A stretch of DNA of 12,409 nt, taken from Chloroflexota bacterium. GTDB lineage: Bacteria; Chloroflexota; Dehalococcoidia; SM23-28-2; RBG-16-64-32. The notes beneath the pieces were generated by a model, which was given only the letters and a program-made list of their open reading frames with translations, was not told the DNA's origin and made no database searches. A program made the translations under genes and the position numbers. Below, piece by piece: positions 9,342-12,409 of this stretch (its first letter is position 1; the number at the start of each line of letters is the position of its first letter). The stretch spans positions 1 to 12,409 of the forward strand of contig JACPQO010000025.1 of the NCBI GenBank assembly GCA_016190405.1, in the 5' to 3' direction.

Positions 9342-10817
9342 CTATTTGGGCGGTAAACGGCGCGACGCCGAACGCAGGCGCTCTAGCGTACGCTGGCGGC
9401 CCAGGACGGCCATCGTCTCGAACAGGGGAGGCGCCGCTGTCTTCCCGGTGACAGCCACCCGCATGAGCCCGAACAGCTCGCCCGCCTTGAGGCCCAGCTC
9501 CTCGGCCAGGGGCCGGATGGCGCCTTCCAGCGCATCGTGCTCCCAGGGCTCCAGCCCGTCGATGTGGTCGAGGACGGTCTCCAGGGCGGCGATGGCCCGC
9601 GTGGGGGCGCCGGCGAACTTCTTGCCCAGAAGGGTCTCCGGCCAGTAGTCCAAGTCGCCTTCGCGGAAGAAGAAGTCGGCCATCTCCACGGCCTCGGACA
9701 GGAACCGGATACGCTCCTGGATGAGCGGCACGATTCGCGTCAAGTAGCCTTCGTCGACGGGCCCCACGGCGGCCTCCAGCAACGGCCGGACGCGCCGGGC
9801 CAGCTCATCCGCGGACAACTGCCGGATGTACATCCCGTTCATCCAGGTCAGCTTATCCATGTTGAAGACGGCGGGGCTCTTGAGGATGCGCTCCAGGCTG
9901 AAGTGCCGCACGAAGGTCTCGCGGTCGATGATCTCGGTGTGGTCGTCCAGGGACCAGCCCAGAAGGCCGAGAAAGTTGAACAGCGCCTCCGGCAGGAAGC
10001 CGCGGTCGCGGAACTCCAGGACAGAGGTGGCGCCGTGGCGCTTGCCCAGCCGCGCGCCGTCGGGCCCCAGGATCATGGGCAGGTGGGCGAAGGTGGGCGG
10101 CTGCCAGCCCAGGGCCCGGTACAGGAGCACATGGCGGGGTGTGGAGGAGAGCCACTCGTCGCCGCGCAGGACGTGGCTGATGGCCATCAGGTGGTCGTCT
10201 ACGACGTGCGCCAGGTGGTAGACCGGGAAGCCGTCCGCCCGCACCAGCACGAAGTCGTCCAGGGTGTCGTTCTCGAAGACCAGATCGCCGCGTATAACAT
10301 CGTGGAAGGCGGTCTGGCCGGTCAGGGGCGTCTTGAAGCGCACGACGGGGGCGATGCCGCGGCCAGCGAGCTCCCTACGCTCGGCCTCGGAGAGGTCGCG
10401 GCAGCGGCGGTCGTACTTGGGGGGGAGCCTGCTCCGCTGCTGTTCCTTACGCACCTCGTCCAGCCGCGCGGGCGAGCAGTAGCAGTGATAGGCGTGCCCG
10501 GAAGCCAGCAGCTCGCGGGCGGCATTCCCGTAGTGCTCCAGCCGGCGCGACTGGACGTAGGGGCCATAACTCCCGATATCACGAGACAGGTCTTGGGGGT
10601 CGGGCCCCTCGTCCCATTCCAGGCCGAGCCAGCGCAGGGCTTCCATGATGGACTCCAGGGAGCCCCGGACAACGCGGTCCACATCGGTGTCCTCGATGCG
10701 CAGGATGAAGGCGCCTCCTTCGTGGCGGGCGAACAGCCAGGCGAACAGGGCGGTGCGCAGGTTCCCGACGTGGAGCTCGCCCGAAGGGGCGGGAGCGAAG
10801 CGGACTCGGACGGACAT
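9342..10817 (-). CDS. gltX: Glutamyl-tRNA synthetase
   Basis: A full-length 491-aa class I synthetase that attaches glutamate to tRNA-Glu, and in many bacteria also to tRNA-Gln for later amidation. The Rossmann signature is HVGN (16-19) in PAPSGELHVGNLRTALF, with RIEDTD at 40-45. The KMSKS-loop equivalent is RLGKRHG (256-262), which lacks the usual Ser before Lys. A probable zinc site is C112, C114 and C139 with Y135. The C-terminal helical anticodon-binding domain is complete. ATG 10817 follows GGGGCAGG closely. The last 9-14 codons are duplicated at 320-375. No other aminoacyl-tRNA gene is adjacent, but the displaced copy lies beside tRNA-Gln and tRNA-Glu. Confidence 0.97.
   Translation of the reverse strand: MSVRVRFAPAPSGELHVGNLRTALFAWLFARHEGGAFILRIEDTDVDRVVRGSLESIMEALRWLGLEWDEGPDPQDLSRDIGSYGPYVQSRRLEHYGNAARELLASGHAYHCYCSPARLDEVRKEQQRSRLPPKYDRRCRDLSEAERRELAGRGIAPVVRFKTPLTGQTAFHDVIRGDLVFENDTLDDFVLVRADGFPVYHLAHVVDDHLMAISHVLRGDEWLSSTPRHVLLYRALGWQPPTFAHLPMILGPDGARLGKRHGATSVLEFRDRGFLPEALFNFLGLLGWSLDDHTEIIDRETFVRHFSLERILKSPAVFNMDKLTWMNGMYIRQLSADELARRVRPLLEAAVGPVDEGYLTRIVPLIQERIRFLSEAVEMADFFFREGDLDYWPETLLGKKFAGAPTRAIAALETVLDHIDGLEPWEHDALEGAIRPLAEELGLKAGELFGLMRVAVTGKTAAPPLFETMAVLGRQRTLERLRSASRRLPPK
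9357..9383 (-). repeat. Right copy of 27-bp direct repeat (gltX 3' end)
   Basis: Codons of the C-terminal residues ERLRSASRR of intact gltX, identical to 344-370. In an insertion model this is the junction where the incoming DNA supplied a new gltX tail (LPPK and TAG instead of LPPAAKG and TAG), keeping the gene functional. Confidence 0.7.
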
Positions 10818-10870
10818 GCCTGCCCCATTCTAGCAAAACGGTCGCGCAGGCCGCCGTGAGGCGCCGCCGG

Positions 10871-10899
10871 TTGAATCATCGGGCCCCAGTGAGTATCTT
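10871..10899 (+). promoter_or_regulatory. Sigma70-type promoter with near-leaderless start
   Basis: TTGAAT (10871-10876), 17-nt spacer, TATCTT (10894-10899). Transcription should start near 10906, only about 5 nt before ATG 10911. The mRNA would be almost leaderless, which fits the lack of a proper SD. Confidence 0.5.
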
Positions 10900-10910
10900 T
10901 GGCGGTGACT

Positions 10911-11210
10911 ATGGATGGAGTCTTGGAGGTTCGCCCGGGGCGGCTGGAGACGCTGCGCACGAACGGCATGGAGCTGCCGTACGTGGAGTTCGGCAGCGCG
11001 GAGCCGGGCATCAAGCTGCTGCTCGAGGGCGAGGAGTACTGGTACTATCGTACGCTGCCCCTGAAGGGGTACGGGGCGGTCATGGCGCGTCACATCCGGG
11101 CGCTGCAGGCGGAGGGGAAGAAGCCCCTGCTGGCGCGTTTCGGCATGCGGATATACATCTACGCGACAGGCATCACGCCTATCGGCGCCGGCAAGGCGCC
11201 GGGGGCCTAG
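10911..11210 (+). CDS. Conserved-looking hypothetical protein
   Basis: 99 aa from ATG 10911 (GTG 10905 is an alternative). The protein is mixed alpha/beta by eye: a strand-rich first half (VLEVRPGRLETLR, ELPYVEFGSAEPGIKLLLEG), an aromatic stretch EEYWYYRTLPLKGYG, a helix (VMARHIRALQAEGKK) and a strand (MRIYIYATG). It has no Cys, membrane segment or recognised catalytic motif. The codon pattern and composition are strongly coding. It is divergent from gltX, 93 nt away, and convergent with rluD across a hairpin. No function is proposed. Confidence 0.75.
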   Translation: MDGVLEVRPGRLETLRTNGMELPYVEFGSAEPGIKLLLEGEEYWYYRTLPLKGYGAVMARHIRALQAEGKKPLLARFGMRIYIYATGITPIGAGKAPGA

Positions 11211-11254
11211 CGCCAATCCCGACCCTTCGAATGCTTAGGGCACCCCTTTGCCGA

Positions 11255-11280
11255 CCCCTCTCCCGCGCACGGGAGAGGGG
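11255..11280. terminator. 11-bp hairpin between convergent genes
   Basis: Perfect stem CCCCTCTCCCG/CGGGAGAGGGG (11255-11265 with 11270-11280) with loop CGCA. It lies 44 nt after the plus-strand stop and 14 nt after the rluD-type stop on the minus strand. The sequence and the following GCTCGGGGTGAGGG resemble a common dispersed intergenic repeat of GC-rich bacteria, here probably acting as a two-way terminator. Confidence 0.65.
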
Positions 11281-11294
11281 CTCGGGGTGAGGGC

Positions 11295-12200
11295 CTACCG
11301 CTGGCCCTTGCGCACCGCGTCCAACGCCTCCCGGAGATCGGCGGGCAGGGGCGACTCGAACTCCACCAGGCGCCCGCTGGCGGGCAGCGTGAAGGCCAGC
11401 CGCCAGGCGTGCAGAAACTGCCGGCCCACGAGCGCTGAGCGCCGGCCGTAGGTAGCGTCGCCGACAACCGGGTGACCGATGGCCGCCAGGTGGACGCGGA
11501 TCTGGTGGGTGCGGCCCGTCACGGGCTCCACCTCCAGCAGGGCGTAGCCGTCCAAGGTTTCGCGGGTCCGGTACCGGGTCTCCGCCTCACGGCCGCCGGC
11601 CACGACGGCCATCTTCTTGCGGTTCCTGGGGTGTCGCCCGATGGGCGCCTCGATGACCCCCTGCGGCGGCCGCGGCGCGCCGTGGACCAGGGCCAGGTAG
11701 GTCTTGTGGACTTCCCGCTCCTTGAGCTGCCGCGATAGGTCGCGTTGGGCCCGGTCGTTCCTGGCCACGACCAGCAGGCCGGAGGTGTCCTTGTCCAGCC
11801 GGTGGACGATGCCTGGGCGCAGAGTCGCCGCCATGTCCTGTAAGTCGGGGCAGATGGCCAGCAGGGCGTTTACCAGGGTGCCGCGGGGGTGCCCCGGCGC
11901 CGGGTGGATGGTCAACCCGGCCGGCTTGTCCACCACGAGGAGGTCGTGGTCCTGGTAGATGACGGTCAGGGGGATCTGCTCGGGCAGCAGCTCGATGGGC
12001 TGGGCCGGCGGGACCGTCACATTGACGGCGGCGCCCTGGGCCAGCAGAAGCGACGGCTTCGCCGGACGTCCGTCGACCACCACCAGACCCTCGTCGATCA
12101 GGCGGCGGGCGTGGCTGCGCGACAGCTCGCGACAGCGACGGGAGAGGAAGACGTCCAGCCGCTCGCCGGAGCGGTCGGCGACGAGATCAAGTACCTTCAT
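11295..12200 (-). CDS. rluD: RluD-family 23S rRNA pseudouridine synthase
   Basis: 301 aa. An S4 RNA-binding domain (about 13-62, GERLDVFLSRRCRELSRSHA, LIDEGLVVVDG) precedes the RluA/RluD catalytic domain. Signature HRLDKDTSG (133-141) contains the catalytic Asp136, and GRTHQIRVH and LHAW motifs follow. S4 plus this domain is the RluD layout, the enzyme that isomerises uridines in helix 69 of 23S rRNA. RluC has the same layout, so the exact target site is not settled. ATG 12200 lies inside the end of lspA (14-nt overlap). The lspA-rluD order is common in bacteria and supports both calls. Confidence 0.93.
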   Translation of the reverse strand: MKVLDLVADRSGERLDVFLSRRCRELSRSHARRLIDEGLVVVDGRPAKPSLLLAQGAAVNVTVPPAQPIELLPEQIPLTVIYQDHDLLVVDKPAGLTIHPAPGHPRGTLVNALLAICPDLQDMAATLRPGIVHRLDKDTSGLLVVARNDRAQRDLSRQLKEREVHKTYLALVHGAPRPPQGVIEAPIGRHPRNRKKMAVVAGGREAETRYRTRETLDGYALLEVEPVTGRTHQIRVHLAAIGHPVVGDATYGRRSALVGRQFLHAWRLAFTLPASGRLVEFESPLPADLREALDAVRKGQR

Positions 12201-12409
12201 GCGCTGGGGGCTTCGCCGGCGTCGGGATGAGGGCGTAGCCCACGAGGAGGACTGTGATGGCGATGACGATGGAGGAGTCGGCGACGTTGAAGGCCGGGTA
12301 GTGCGGGAAGTCTATGAAGTCGGTCACTCGGCCCAGGCGGATACGGTCCAGCAGGTTGCCGGCGGCGCCGCCCAGCATCATTCCCACGGCGATGGGCACG
12401 ATGATGTGA
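12187..12409 (-). CDS. lspA: Lipoprotein signal peptidase, C-terminal part
   Basis: The frame enters from the right window edge and ends at TGA 12189-12187. The 73 visible residues hold the second catalytic half of signal peptidase II: MMLGGAAGNLLDRIRLGRVT with the first catalytic Asp (NLLDR), and FPHYPAFNVADSS with the second (NVADS). A final membrane helix (IVIAITVLLVGYAL) and a Pro-rich tail follow. The enzyme cleaves prolipoprotein signal peptides in the inner membrane. The N-terminal two helices lie outside the window. It overlaps the rluD-type start by 14 nt, so translation is likely coupled. Confidence 0.95.
   Translation of the reverse strand, partial: HIIVPIAVGMMLGGAAGNLLDRIRLGRVTDFIDFPHYPAFNVADSSIVIAITVLLVGYALIPTPAKPPAHEGT

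Noticed and set aside
9537..10859. 440-codon plus-strand open frame
   Set aside because: It is the mirror of gltX, which has all synthetase motifs.
11255..11280. Inverted repeat as part of an insertion sequence or CRISPR
   Set aside because: A single short hairpin between convergent gene ends, with no transposase and no repeat-spacer series.

Overview
The window is high-GC bacterial chromosome with short intergenic gaps, clear Shine-Dalgarno sites and CCA-encoding tRNA genes. I cannot name the organism. A soil or thermal environmental lineage such as Chloroflexota is a guess from the style of the small proteins and the two-component genes. The two ends are housekeeping DNA. At the left lie tRNA-Glu(CTC) and tRNA-Gln(CTG) on the minus strand. 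At the right lie gltX (minus), a small conserved-looking gene (plus), an rluD-type pseudouridine synthase and the 3' part of lspA (both minus).

Between them (about 376-9356) lies a 9 kb accessory block, nearly all on the minus strand. Its left part holds a rhodanese-CBS protein, an Hrp1-like CBS-pair protein and several tiny Cys-rich proteins (zinc ribbons, a tandem metallothionein-like protein, a small basic stress-type protein). In the middle, a single-domain response regulator on the minus strand faces, on the plus strand, a soluble PAS-PAS-GAF histidine kinase translationally coupled to an OmpR/PhoB-type response regulator. The first PAS carries the FixL haem-binding His and Arg. Its right part holds more zinc-ribbon proteins, a YggT-like membrane protein and a protein that is one quarter histidine. 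The gene set resembles an oxygen- or redox-sensing stress island with small metal-binding effectors.

Three results stand out. (1) The rhodanese-CBS gene has an in-frame UGA exactly at the catalytic cysteine of the CxxxxR loop, followed by a plausible bacterial SECIS hairpin, so it may be a selenocysteine sulfurtransferase. (2) The 3' end of gltX is repeated, in the same orientation and with 27 identical bases, just upstream of the tRNA genes. The block is therefore bracketed by direct repeats as if it had been inserted in the 3' end of gltX, splitting an ancestral gltX-tRNA-Gln-tRNA-Glu arrangement. (3) Three of the small metal or stress genes share a promoter layout with nearly invariant spacing: TGTTAyG, 28-29 nt, TTwATC, 17 nt, CGTCyA, 40-41 nt, start codon. 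This points to one regulon inside the block, perhaps controlled by the two-component system it carries.
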